A stretch of DNA of 64,000 nt, taken from positions 1 to 64,000 of the forward strand of contig DASZME010000037.1 of NCBI GenBank assembly GCA_035551995.1. Direction: 5' to 3'. A program made the translations under genes and the position numbers. Below are positions 16,708 through 25,149 of this stretch, in pieces. The stretch comes from RYN-428 sp035551995. Its GTDB lineage: Bacteria; Planctomycetota; Phycisphaerae; Tepidisphaerales; Tepidisphaeraceae. How positions within the stretch are numbered: the first letter of the stretch is position 1; each line of letters opens with the position of its first letter. The notes beneath the pieces were generated by a model. It was not told the origin of the DNA and searched no databases. It saw only the letters and a list, made by a program, of their open reading frames with translations.

Positions 16708-16911
16708 ATGACCTCCACGCCGGACAACCGCGTCTGCCCGCGCTGTGGAACGGCGTTTCACTGCGGCAGTTCCACCGGCGCCTGCTGGTGCGCGGCAATG
16801 CCTCCGGTGATGCCGGTTCCGCAAAAGAGCACGGAGGCGTGCCTGTGCCGCGCGTGTCTGCGTGCGGAGATGCAGCGTCGCGCGGCGGCGGTTATTCCTA
16901 AACAAGGGTGA
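16708..16911 (+). CDS. Cysteine-rich CWC-family small protein
   Basis: A 67-residue protein from the ATG at 16,708. The pattern CPRCGTAFHCGSSTGACWCAAMPPVMPVPQKSTEACLCRACL is that of the Cys_rich_CWC family: CPxCG, then CG, CWC, a Pro-rich turn, and CLCxxCL. Probably binds zinc or another metal. Function of the family is not known. Confidence 0.85.
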   Translation: MTSTPDNRVCPRCGTAFHCGSSTGACWCAAMPPVMPVPQKSTEACLCRACLRAEMQRRAAAVIPKQG

Positions 16912-17030
16912 AGCGGGGCGGTGCGGGGATGTCTTGTACGATTGAATTCGGGGAATCCGCTGACGGCGAAAATCGCGGGCATCGGATTGCCCACATGCTC
17001 ACCAGGAAAGTGCTCGGCTGAAAGGCGAAC

Positions 17031-17303
17031 GTGAACGATCAAGAGGACGACGATGACAGCGGCGACGACGAGCGCGATGGGCCGGATGATGCCGACGTCG
17101 ATGAAAACGGGTCGGTGGATACCGAGCCGTGTCGTCACTGCAAAAGACAGATCAGCGAGTACGCGGAGGTTTGCCCGTATTGCGGCAATTACGTTTCGCG
17201 GGAAGAACTTACCGAACGCAAGTCAGTGTGGATCGTGATTGGAGCGGCAATCCTTTTGGTCGTGATCCTGGTGAGTTGGGTGATGACAAAACCGCAACCG
17301 TGA
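17031..17303 (+). CDS. Zinc-ribbon membrane protein
   Basis: A 90-residue protein starting at a GTG with AAAGGCG upstream. Residues 1-31 are very acidic, residues 34-52 a zinc ribbon (CRHCKRQISEYAEVCPYCG), and residues 66-86 a single membrane helix (VWIVIGAAILLVVILVSWVM). Small zinc-ribbon/TM proteins of this plan are common in planctomycetes; the role is unknown. Confidence 0.75.
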   Translation: MNDQEDDDDSGDDERDGPDDADVDENGSVDTEPCRHCKRQISEYAEVCPYCGNYVSREELTERKSVWIVIGAAILLVVILVSWVMTKPQP

Positions 17304-17364
17304 CACTCCCGGTTTTGGGTCAGCGGCTCTCGATCGGCGATCGCGCGGTAAGATGATACCCACC

Positions 17365-17500
17365 GTGCAGCACGGCGGGCGTTTTGGAAAAGCACGGAGG
17401 CCGTTTCGTGCAACGCGGCGGCCTTTCGGGAAAGCGCCCAGGGCTTTCGTGCAACACCCGTTGCGCTTCTTGCAACGCGGCGGCCTCTTTTGGCCGAGTC
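17365..17500. repeat. Degenerate tandem repeats between a zinc-ribbon gene and dxs
   Basis: Imperfect units around GTGCAACGCGGCGGCC, TTTCGGGAAAGCGC and TTGGAAAAGCAC recur about five times. All six frames are repetitive, and none looks like a real protein. It ends just before the dxs stop codon. Confidence 0.45.
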
Positions 17501-17506
17501 CGTTTC

Positions 17507-19471
17507 TCAGCCAAAGGCCGCTGCCGTGTCCTGATGTTGGACTACTCGGGTCGCTTCACGAACGGCGTCGCGAACGCTGCTTGCGATTCCGGCCGCGTCT
17601 AAACCCGTCTCGGCCAATTGTTCCTTACGCGTGGCGTGAGAAATCAGACGGTCGGGCATACCCAATCGCGTCAGGCACTTCGTCGCGAGTCTGTGGGAGA
17701 CGGCGTATTCCAGCACAGCGCTGCCAAAGCCGTTCTGCAGAGAATGATCCTCGATCGTTAGAACCGCGTGGCCGGGCGTCAGCACGCGGGTGAGCATGTC
17801 GGCGTCGATCGGCTTGCAGAAACGGGCGTCGATTACGCGAACCGAAATATTTTCCGACGCCAATTCATCGGCGGCGGTCATCGCATGTTCGACCAGGGCG
17901 CCGTAGACAATTAACGTGGCGTCGGGTCCTTCGCGAAGCGTGCGGCTCTTGCCGACCTGCCATTCCTGGCTCGCCTGGGGGCGCAGAGCGGGGGCGATGG
18001 TCTTTTCGTAATTCTCGCACGGGACGTTATCGCGCGGATAGCGAATGGCCGACGCGGTTTCCAGCGACAACGCCAGGCGCAGACTGCGGTTGAGTTCAGC
18101 TTCGTCGCTGGGGGCCATCAGGACGATGCCCGGCAGCGGGCGAAGGAACGATTGATCCATGAACCCATGATGGACCGCGCCGTCGTCGCCGACGAATCCG
18201 GCCCGGTCCATGCAGATGCAGACGGGCTGCTTGTTCAACACCACTTCCTGCCAGATTTGATCGTAGCAGCGCTGGGTAAACGTCGAGTAGACGGCGGCGA
18301 AAGGCCGCAAGCCGCTCTTGCACATCCCGGCGGCCATCCCCATCAGGTGGCTCTCGCAGATGCCGGTATCGAAATAGCGATCGGGGTAGCTTTTTTCGTA
18401 TTTGCTCAGGCCGGTGCCATCGGGCATGGCGGCGGTTAAGGCGACCACGCGCGAGTCTTTCATGGCCAGCCCGATCATCGCGTCGGCGAACGCCGTCGTC
18501 CAGGACTTGCCGGCGCCCTTGTTCAATTCGACCCGGCAACCCTCCACGCGGAAGGAAGCGGGACTGTGAAACTTCGTCGGCTCCTTGATCGCGTGATCGT
18601 ATCCCTTGCCTTTGACCGTTTTCACATGCAGCAAAACAGGATGCTGAAAATCTTTGATCTCAGCGAATGTATTGATTAAGCCGGGCAGATCATGACCGTC
18701 CACCGGCCCCATGTAGCGGATGCCAAGCGTTTCGAACATTTGCCCCGCCCAGACGATGCCCTTGATGCCGTCGCGGACAAGATGCCAGGCGCCGGCCAAA
18801 GCATGGCCCACGCTGCTGGGAAGCTCGTCGGCTATTTTTTTGCCGAAGTGCTTGGCTTGTTCATAAGTCTCGCTGACGCGAATGCGTTCGAGATATTGGG
18901 CAAAGGCGCCTTGCGGATGGCTGATGCTCATGCCGTTGTCGTTGAGGATAATGAGCAATTGGCGGTTGACGGTGCCGGCGGCGTTGAGGCCTTCGAACGC
19001 CATGCCGTTGACGATCGACGAATCGCCGACAAGAGCGACGACGTGATTTTTACGATTAAGCGCCTGATCGCCGCGCGCCATGCCGACGGCGGTGCTGATG
19101 GCGGTACCGGCGTGACCGACCGAAAACAGGTCAAACGGCGATTCTTCGGGGGACGGAAAGCCCGACACGCTCCCTTTTTTGCGGAGCTTCTGAAACTGAC
19201 CCGCCCGCCCGGTCAGCATTTTATGTGCGTAGCTTTGATGGCCGACGTCAAACAGCAACCGGTCCGGACCGGCCGGATACGCGCCGAAGTCATATACATA
19301 ATGCAGAGCGAGCGTGAGTTCAACGACGCCGAGGTTGGAGGCGAGATGTCCGCCGTTGCGGGAAACGCCCTCGACGATCCGGGCGCGCATCTCCTCGGGA
19401 AGGGATGCAAGTTCGGCGGACGACAATTTTCTGAGGTCCGCGGGCGTTCTAATAGCGTCTAAAAGAGCCAT
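17507..19471 (-). CDS. dxs: 1-deoxy-D-xylulose-5-phosphate synthase
   Basis: A 654-residue protein that condenses pyruvate and glyceraldehyde 3-phosphate using thiamine diphosphate, the first step of the MEP isoprenoid route. The start at 19,471 has GGAG nine bases upstream. Visible: NGGHLASNLG with His42, FDVGHQSYAHKMLTGR, the TPP motif GDSSIVNGMAFEGLN at residue 149, the central pyrimidine domain (DRAGFVGDDGAVHHGFMDQS) and the transketolase C domain (VIDARFCKPID). The TPP motif has GDS where many homologues have GDG. It belongs with the ispA and xseB genes upstream. Confidence 0.95.
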   Translation of the reverse strand: MALLDAIRTPADLRKLSSAELASLPEEMRARIVEGVSRNGGHLASNLGVVELTLALHYVYDFGAYPAGPDRLLFDVGHQSYAHKMLTGRAGQFQKLRKKGSVSGFPSPEESPFDLFSVGHAGTAISTAVGMARGDQALNRKNHVVALVGDSSIVNGMAFEGLNAAGTVNRQLLIILNDNGMSISHPQGAFAQYLERIRVSETYEQAKHFGKKIADELPSSVGHALAGAWHLVRDGIKGIVWAGQMFETLGIRYMGPVDGHDLPGLINTFAEIKDFQHPVLLHVKTVKGKGYDHAIKEPTKFHSPASFRVEGCRVELNKGAGKSWTTAFADAMIGLAMKDSRVVALTAAMPDGTGLSKYEKSYPDRYFDTGICESHLMGMAAGMCKSGLRPFAAVYSTFTQRCYDQIWQEVVLNKQPVCICMDRAGFVGDDGAVHHGFMDQSFLRPLPGIVLMAPSDEAELNRSLRLALSLETASAIRYPRDNVPCENYEKTIAPALRPQASQEWQVGKSRTLREGPDATLIVYGALVEHAMTAADELASENISVRVIDARFCKPIDADMLTRVLTPGHAVLTIEDHSLQNGFGSAVLEYAVSHRLATKCLTRLGMPDRLISHATRKEQLAETGLDAAGIASSVRDAVREATRVVQHQDTAAAFG

Positions 19472-19924
19472 GACGGCTTCTCCTTCCTTCCGGGTCACTT
19501 TCGAAGGCGCAAAGTGGCGTCATTCGGCAAGCCGATGCACCGCCGCGGCGAAGCCGACCCGGAAAACCCGGTCCGCATCGCGCGGCCAACACCGTCTTAC
19601 CAGTATGACGCCGCTGGGAAACCTGAGTTCTCCAACAGCCCGTTGCGCCTCACCACGGGGCGATCCATCACCCACCGAACGGACGATCCATCGTCCGCCC
19701 CACGCCGGCTTCGGCATGGAATTTTTTCATGCGTTATTTCGGCAAGGCCGCAAGGTCCGCCGATCCGCGTTCCTAAGCATATAGTATATGGCTCGTTATG
19801 GCATTCATCCGCATTACGACCGAAAGGTCGATCTCTTGTACCGGCAAATTCGCCTGCCGTCCAGACCAAAGTCATCGAGGCCGGGGCTTACCGCGGGTCG
19901 CGATGAAAGTTCCGAAAGATGCCA
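19472..19924. other. 453-bp spacer between ispA and dxs
   Basis: No supported gene. Minus-strand AT-rich bases at about 19,778-19,792 (CATATACTATATGC on that strand) could be a promoter core for dxs. The rest is GC-rich with no clear structure. A spacer this long suggests dxs has its own promoter. Confidence 0.4.
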
Positions 19925-20833
19925 TCAGCTCTTTCTTTGCACCGCGAACATCGCCAGCGCCGCCAATCCCGCCGCCGGCGTCCCGATCGGCTTGAGGCTC
20001 GAGAGCGCGGCTTTCAATTGGTTATCGGCCTCTCGGCGGCTTTCTTCTAAACCTAATAAGCTCGGATATGTGTTTTTTCCCCGGTCGGCGTCCTTGCGCG
20101 TTGCCTTGCCCATCTGTTCGGGTGTGCTGGTGACGTCCAGAACGTCATCGACGATCTGAAACGCCAGCCCCATGTGCCGTCCGAATTCCGTGACGGCCGG
20201 CAGGAAATCCTCTTTGCGGGCGGCGATCGCCCCCAATCGGCAGGAGGCGGTCAGCAGGGCGCCGGTTTTCATGCGATGAACGCGCTGAAGGTCTTGAAGC
20301 GAAAGGCGCTTATTTTCCCCGTCGATGTCCAGAACTTGTCCGCCGATCATCCCCTGCGGGCCGCTGGCGCCCGCGAGTTCGCGAATCATCCCAGGCAGCG
20401 CGGCGGGGTCGGAGTCCACCGCTAAAATCTCAAACGCCATCGTCACCATGGCGTCGCCGGCGAGGATGGCCATCGCTTCCCCGAAGACCTTGTGGTTGGT
20501 CGGTTGCCCGCGGCGGAGGTCGTCGTCGTCCATGGCGGGCAGATCGTCGTGGACAAGGCTGAAGGTGTGGATGAGTTCCATCGCCCCCGCCGCCGCCAGC
20601 GCGCTGGAATAGCCGGGAGCTTGATCGATTCCGCCGGCGCAGGCGGTGAAACATTCGAGAATGAGCGCGGGACGCAAACGCTTTCCGCCGGCCCGAAGGC
20701 TGTATTCGATGGCGTCCAGCAAGCGCGGCGGCGCGTGCGGATATCGCCCACGAAGAGCGGCAAAATACGAATTGACCGCCTCGCCATGGCGCTTGAGAAT
20801 CGCGACGGCATCGGTTTGCATCGAATGGCTCAT
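19925..20833 (-). CDS. ispA: Polyprenyl synthetase (farnesyl/geranyl diphosphate synthase type)
   Basis: A 302-residue enzyme of the short-chain trans-prenyltransferase family, which adds isopentenyl diphosphate units to allylic diphosphates. Both Asp-rich motifs are present: DDLPAMD at 96-102, of the type seen in bacterial FPP/GGPP synthases, and DDVLD at 229-233. GGKRLRP (49-55) and GGQVLDI (164-170) are also conserved. The product chain length cannot be fixed from sequence, so the symbol names the ortholog type. It lies 55 bases after xseB and upstream of dxs, the common xseB-ispA-dxs order. Confidence 0.92.
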   Translation of the reverse strand: MSHSMQTDAVAILKRHGEAVNSYFAALRGRYPHAPPRLLDAIEYSLRAGGKRLRPALILECFTACAGGIDQAPGYSSALAAAGAMELIHTFSLVHDDLPAMDDDDLRRGQPTNHKVFGEAMAILAGDAMVTMAFEILAVDSDPAALPGMIRELAGASGPQGMIGGQVLDIDGENKRLSLQDLQRVHRMKTGALLTASCRLGAIAARKEDFLPAVTEFGRHMGLAFQIVDDVLDVTSTPEQMGKATRKDADRGKNTYPSLLGLEESRREADNQLKAALSSLKPIGTPAAGLAALAMFAVQRKS

Positions 20834-20888
20834 AACCTGTCACTGCCCCGCATCCCCGCGACGGCCCAGTTATCCGTTCCCATATCCA

Positions 20889-21176
20889 TCATGCGATCTC
20901 GTCGGCCGCCGCGCGATTGGAGTCGGCGTCCGGAGCGGTGGAATTCCCCGGCGAACTCGTCAGGCCTCCGTCCGGGGATCGGCTTAACAATTCCACCTGC
21001 TTCTCGGCGGCATTCAATACGCCGCGACAATGTTGAATCAGAAAGTTTCCCCGCTCGTATTTCAACAGGCTTTCCTCAAGCCCAACCTGCCCCTTCTCGA
21101 TATCCGAGAGGATTTTGTCCAGCTCAAAAAGCGCGTCCTCGAAATTCGCCGGCGGGGGTTGCGGTTTCTTTGCCAT
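20889..21176 (-). CDS. xseB: Exodeoxyribonuclease VII small subunit
   Basis: A 95-residue protein from the ATG at 21,176; a longer frame to 21,239 has no family similarity upstream. Residues 10-58 (NFEDALFELDKILSDIEKGQVGLEESLLKYERGNFLIQHCRGVLNAAEKQVELL) match the XseB core: FE..l.eLe.Iv..lE.g...LeeSl..yE.G..L...C...L..AE..v. It is the small subunit of exonuclease VII. The C-terminal 30 residues are an Asp/Ala/Ser-rich tail. Located before ispA and dxs, as in many bacteria. Confidence 0.92.
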   Translation of the reverse strand: MAKKPQPPPANFEDALFELDKILSDIEKGQVGLEESLLKYERGNFLIQHCRGVLNAAEKQVELLSRSPDGGLTSSPGNSTAPDADSNRAAADEIA

Positions 21177-21367
21177 AGCGAGGGGAAGTATACAGGAAAT
21201 TGTGGCGGGTAAATAACCGCTCGGCAACTCTGTTTCCATCGCAGTCGAAAAATCAAAGATGCCGGGAAATCAAGTGATGCGTTTCCGCCAGTTCAAATCG
21301 CTGCCATTACGAGATGTGAAATGGTTGTTTTGTATTGCGATTTTGAGTTCCGGCCTTTGAACGGCCA

Positions 21368-21427
21368 TAGCACCGGCGTCTTGGCCCTGTTCTTTAGAGC
21401 CCGACACCGGCGAGGACGCCTGTGCTA
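21368..21427. repeat. Short imperfect palindrome
   Basis: TAGCACCGGCGTC at the left pairs with GACGCCTGTGCTA at the right, 12 of 13 positions, with inner CCGGCG segments adding partial pairing. It lies between xseB and the ThuA gene. Sequences with 'GCACAGGCGTC' look like a widespread intergenic repeat type, but a genome count is needed. Confidence 0.55.
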
Positions 21428-21456
21428 CAGATCATTCGGATGCGCCCTTTCGGATT

Positions 21457-22536
21457 TCATTTTACCTCGAAATCCGCCGGCTTCAATCCCTTCTTGTATC
21501 CTCCAAAGCCAAACGCGCTGGGTTTATAATCGCCGACGAGCGAGACATCCGCTTTTTCCGGGACCTTAAGGTCCACCAGGGTGTACACCGCGTTGACCAG
21601 CAGCCGGCGAAACGCCTCGTTGGTCAAATCGGTCGAGGCGCCCATCGTCGTCGCGAAAGACTTGCCCGGCTTGCCGCCGGGTAACTGATAGCTCTTGGTC
21701 CATGCCACCGGCATCATCGGCTCATTCTTTTTGTTTCCCGGAACGGCCTGGTCGCTGGGACGCATTCCGTAGTAGGGATCTTTGGGATCGGACGGCCCGG
21801 GGCGCTTGCAGACCTGGCCGAGAATGATCGGTTTTGAATCGCCGATCATCGGCAGACGAACCTCGTAAACGTCCGTCGGCGCCCAGATTTCGCCGTCCTT
21901 GATTCCATTGAGAAGCGGACTGCCCGTGGCGCCGGGGGCGAACATGCCGCGGGTCGATTCGTTCTTGTGCGAGCCCCAATGGTTCACCCAGCGCTCGCCG
22001 AGCACCAATCGGCCAAACCCGTCGTTCCAAACCGCGTCGGCTTCGTCCTTGGCATGAAAGCCGTTGTTGTATTTCGCGTATTCGCCCTTGAGCCCGACAA
22101 ATGCATGCGTCGCGGTGCGAAGACCGATCACCGGCTTCCCCGCCTTCAGGAAATCGTCGATGTGCTTCATCTGATCGTCTGGCAGGGCGCGGAAACGTGT
22201 CTGAATAATCATCAAATCGGCCTTATCCAACGCCTCGAGGCCGGGAATGTTGTTATGTTGATTCGGATCGACCTCGCCAGTCTTCGGATCGATCTCAAAT
22301 AACACGGTGCAGCGGAATCCATGATGTTTGGCGAGAATGGCCGCCAATTCCGGAAGCCCTTCTTCGGATCGGTATTCCTCGTCGCCGGAAACCAGGACGA
22401 TATTTTTTCCTTTGCCCGGGCCGTCAGTTCCTTCGTAGACGACCGACTGTGAATCGGCGTGGGCCGTTGGGCAGGATGCCGCCATCACGATAAAACCAAT
22501 AGCCGAAAGTACGAACCAGGTTTTCAAGAATTGCAT
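21457..22536 (-). CDS. Secreted ThuA-domain protein (trehalose-utilisation-like)
   Basis: A 359-residue protein from the ATG at 22,536. Signal peptide MQFLKTWFVLSAIGFIVMAASCPTAHA. The ThuA/glutamine-amidotransferase-like fold spans most of it: NIVLVSGDEEYRSEEGLPELAAILAKHHGFRCTVLF, LDKADLMIIQTRFRALPDDQMKHIDDFLKAGKPVIGLRTATHAF, and a C-terminal FATTMGASTDLTNEAFRRLLVNAVYTLV. Planctomycete genomes carry many of these; a carbohydrate-related role is supposed but not proven. There is no catalytic Cys of a true glutaminase. Confidence 0.88.
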   Translation of the reverse strand: MQFLKTWFVLSAIGFIVMAASCPTAHADSQSVVYEGTDGPGKGKNIVLVSGDEEYRSEEGLPELAAILAKHHGFRCTVLFEIDPKTGEVDPNQHNNIPGLEALDKADLMIIQTRFRALPDDQMKHIDDFLKAGKPVIGLRTATHAFVGLKGEYAKYNNGFHAKDEADAVWNDGFGRLVLGERWVNHWGSHKNESTRGMFAPGATGSPLLNGIKDGEIWAPTDVYEVRLPMIGDSKPIILGQVCKRPGPSDPKDPYYGMRPSDQAVPGNKKNEPMMPVAWTKSYQLPGGKPGKSFATTMGASTDLTNEAFRRLLVNAVYTLVDLKVPEKADVSLVGDYKPSAFGFGGYKKGLKPADFEVK

Positions 22537-22730
22537 CGTCGCCGTCTCCGCTGGATGAATGGAACTTTTCACTGCGGCGCACTGTCGCCGTTCTATGTCT
22601 ACCCGTGCCGCGGGGATAATGTTGGGGATGGGAAGACATTGTTATCGTCCGTGATTATCCCCGGCGCGATTAGCGACGCTCGCCACGCGATATTGGCGAC
22701 GCGATTATCCGCGCGTGCCGCGCGAGTTGC

Positions 22731-22832
22731 CGCATTTTTATGTTGGTATAGCGAGCTTGGTGTGCGAAACGCGCCCCGCAAGCGCAAGCGGGGCCGCTAA
22801 ACGCATAAACGCTGCAGCAACCCAAGATGCTC
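22731..22832 (+). repeat. Dispersed ~100-bp palindromic repeat, copy C
   Basis: Left end GCATTTTTATGTTGG, right end CCCAAGATGC. The core hairpin has an enlarged loop, GCCCCGCAAGCGCAAGCGGG then GCCGCTAAACGC, as if GCGCAA were duplicated in the loop. It sits in the 302-base gap between the ThuA and threonine aldolase genes, directly behind the latter's stop codon. Confidence 0.8.
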
Positions 22833-22838
22833 GAAGTT

Positions 22839-23870
22839 CTAAACGTCCGCGGCCGAAACGATTTGCGTGATCGTTTTCACCGCCGCTTCCACATCCGCAG
22901 CGCTGACCTGGAGGTGCAGCACCGCGCGGAACGAATCGGGGCCCGTCGCCATCAGCGACACGCCGCGCTCGCGCAGGAGATCGGCCGCCGCCCAAGCGTC
23001 GGCGCGCGGCGTTCGAAAGCGAACGATGTTCGTCTCGACCTGTCGCGGGTCAATTTCGATTCCTGAACACGACGCCAAACCGTCGGCCAGCGCGCGGGCG
23101 TTGACGTGATCCTCGGCCAGTCGGGCGCGATTGTTTTGAAGCGCGTAAAGGGCGGCGGCGGCGAGGAGGCCGGCTTGGCGCATCCCGCCGCCGAGCATTT
23201 TTCGAAAGCGCCGGCCGCGGGCGATGAAATCCGATGAACCGGCCAGCGCCGAACCGACCGGCGCGCCCAGACTTTTGGAAAAGCAGACCGCCACCGAATC
23301 GCAGCGATCGGCGTACGCCCTTTCTGAAACGCCGCTGGCGACGGCGGCGTTCCAGAGACGGGCGCCGTCCATGTGAAGCTTTAATTCGCGGGCGTGCACG
23401 GCGGCGGAAAGCGCCGTCAGCGTGGAGAGGGGCCATACGCTTCCGCCGCCGACGTTGTGCGTGTTTTCCACGCAGACCAGCGTGGTGGGCGGGTGATGCA
23501 CGTCGAGCGGGCGCAAGGCGGCGATCAGATCGCCGCCGGTGAACACGCCGCGCTCGCCGGCGATCGTGCGAACCGAAACGCCGCTCAGCGCCGCGGCCGC
23601 GCCGGCCTCCTTGCCGAAGATATGCGATCCGCCTTCCAGCAGGACTTCGTCCCCCGCCTGGGCGTGAAGCCGAACAGCCAATTGATTGGCCATCGTGCCC
23701 GATGGAACAAACATCGCCGACTCTTTGCCAAGAATCTCGGCGGTGCGGCGCTCCAGTTCGTTCACCGTCGGGTCTTCGCCGAAAACATCGTCGCCCACCC
23801 TGGCGTCGGCGATCGCCGCGCGCATCGCCGGGGTGGGAACGGTCACCGTGTCGCTTCGCAGGTCGATCAT
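22839..23870 (-). CDS. ltaE: Low-specificity L-threonine aldolase
   Basis: A 343-residue PLP enzyme that splits threonine and allo-threonine to glycine and acetaldehyde. The N-terminus MIDLRSDTVTVPTPAMR is the family hallmark and fixes the start at 23,870. Other signs: GDDVFGEDPTVNELE, FVPSGTMANQLA, ENTHN(V), LHMDGARLWNAAVA and the PLP lysine K199 in CFSKSLGAPVGS. It ends seven bases before repeat copy C. No operon partner. Confidence 0.93.
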   Translation of the reverse strand: MIDLRSDTVTVPTPAMRAAIADARVGDDVFGEDPTVNELERRTAEILGKESAMFVPSGTMANQLAVRLHAQAGDEVLLEGGSHIFGKEAGAAAALSGVSVRTIAGERGVFTGGDLIAALRPLDVHHPPTTLVCVENTHNVGGGSVWPLSTLTALSAAVHARELKLHMDGARLWNAAVASGVSERAYADRCDSVAVCFSKSLGAPVGSALAGSSDFIARGRRFRKMLGGGMRQAGLLAAAALYALQNNRARLAEDHVNARALADGLASCSGIEIDPRQVETNIVRFRTPRADAWAAADLLRERGVSLMATGPDSFRAVLHLQVSAADVEAAVKTITQIVSAADV

Positions 23871-23986
23871 GCCAAAATGATACCACGGCGGCGCCGACAA
23901 TCCGCGCTCATGAATCCGCCGGCAAATCATGTTATATATCGTGCCCCGGCGTTCGCGAGACGGCGCCGTAACCCAGGGAGTTGCCG

Positions 23987-24544
23987 ATGGACGTTGTGCC
24001 GGTGGAAATCAAGGGATTGCTGCTCGTGGAGCTTAAAGTTCACGGAGACGCCCGCGGATTTTTCATTGAACGGTTTCAGCGGGAACGCTTCGGCGAGCAC
24101 GGTCTGCCAAGCGCGTTTGTGCAGGACAATCATTCGCGATCCGCGCCCGGCGTGCTGCGCGGGCTTCACTATCAAACCCGCCCCGCCCAGGGAAAACTGG
24201 TCGGCGTCGTGCGCGGCAGAATTTGGGACGTGGCCGTCGATATCCGCGCCGAATCCCCGACCTTCGGCCAATCCTACGGCGTGGAACTCAGCGACATCAA
24301 TGGCCGCCTGCTGTGGGTGCCGGTGGGATTCGCGCATGGCTTTTGCGTTTTGGGGGACGAACCGGCCGACGTCTATTACAAAGTCGACGCCGTTTACAAT
24401 CCGGCCACCGAAGGGGGAATTTCGTGGAATGATCCGGATCTCAACGTCCGCTGGCCGATGACGAATCCAGCCATTTCCAAGCGCGACCAGGCGTTGCAAT
24501 CGTTCGCGCAGCTCAAAGCTTCGCCGCCGACGTGGCAGCGTTGA
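23987..24544 (+). CDS. rfbC: dTDP-4-dehydrorhamnose 3,5-epimerase
   Basis: A 185-residue RmlC-family epimerase for dTDP-rhamnose synthesis. GGGAG six bases upstream supports the ATG at 23,987 over a TTG at 23,981. Motifs: LVELKVHGDARGFFIERFQRERFGEHGL, FVQDNHSRSAPGVLRGLHYQTRPAQGKLVGVVRGRIWDVAVDIR, and WVPVGFAHGFCVL. The His of GLHYQ and a Tyr in DVYYKVDAVYNP correspond to catalytic residues. The other rml genes are not adjacent. Confidence 0.93.
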   Translation: MDVVPVEIKGLLLVELKVHGDARGFFIERFQRERFGEHGLPSAFVQDNHSRSAPGVLRGLHYQTRPAQGKLVGVVRGRIWDVAVDIRAESPTFGQSYGVELSDINGRLLWVPVGFAHGFCVLGDEPADVYYKVDAVYNPATEGGISWNDPDLNVRWPMTNPAISKRDQALQSFAQLKASPPTWQR

Positions 24545-24640
24545 TGGGCGTCAAACGGTCTTGCGAAATGTCTTTATATTGCGTAACCGTCCACAATGTT
24601 TCGCTTGACGCGCGCGATCGCGCGTGCGCAGAATGTGGCC

Positions 24641-24898
24641 ATGAAGCAGCGCTATCACACAATCATCAAGCCAAGGCCCGACGGCTGGTTTGTCGGATGG
24701 GTCGAGGAAATCCCCGGCACCATCACCGCCGGCCGATCGCTGGACGAATGCCGCCACAATCTACGCGATTCGCTCCAACTTATGCTCGACACGCATCGCG
24801 ACGAAGCGCGTCTTTGTCTCGATCCATCCTGTATTCAGGAAGCGATCGAAGTCGAGGTGGCCGAACTGCCGCCCGAAATGCAGCTACCGTGGTCGTAA
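24641..24898 (+). CDS. HicB-like protein, orphan
   Basis: An 85-residue protein from the ATG at 24,641. YHTIIKPRPDGWFVGWVEEIPGTITAGRSLDECRHNLRDSLQLMLD is the HicB fold (beta-beta-alpha-beta-type). It ends with an acidic helix and ELPPEMQLPWS, without a clear ribbon-helix-helix DNA-binding tail. No HicA toxin gene is visible on either side; the neighbours are rfbC and an ACP. It may be an orphan antitoxin or an unrelated HicB-fold protein. Confidence 0.75.
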   Translation: MKQRYHTIIKPRPDGWFVGWVEEIPGTITAGRSLDECRHNLRDSLQLMLDTHRDEARLCLDPSCIQEAIEVEVAELPPEMQLPWS

Positions 24899-24906
24899 AC
24901 GCGATT

Positions 24907-25149
24907 TTACTTTTCGCGCTTTTTTCGAACCACGTCGAGCGCCGCGCCCACGCTGCGGATTTGCTCGATGTCCTGCGGCTCAAGCTGAATCCCCATCGCC
25001 TCTTCCAACGCCAAAACAAAATTCAGGTGCTGCACCGAATCCCAATTGTCGACGGTCTTGGGAGACGTCTGGCCCGTCACCTGGTTCAACGGCAAATTAA
25101 ACACGTCGGCGGCGATCTGCCGAACCTGTAGCTCAACGGCGTCATTCAT
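24907..25149 (-). CDS. Acyl carrier protein
   Basis: An 80-residue ACP with the phosphopantetheine Ser38 in NWDSVQHLNFVLALEEAMGIQLEPQDIEQI. The length and helix plan match stand-alone carrier proteins, not the fatty-acid AcpP, whose motif is normally DSLDTVEL. It overlaps the end of the FkbH-like gene by eight bases, so the two are translationally coupled and probably act together. Confidence 0.9.
   Translation of the reverse strand: MNDAVELQVRQIAADVFNLPLNQVTGQTSPKTVDNWDSVQHLNFVLALEEAMGIQLEPQDIEQIRSVGAALDVVRKKREK

Noticed and set aside
23050..23886. Long Arg-rich minus-strand frame in the threonine aldolase gene
   Set aside because: A shadow of ltaE; composition is 20-30% Arg with no domain.
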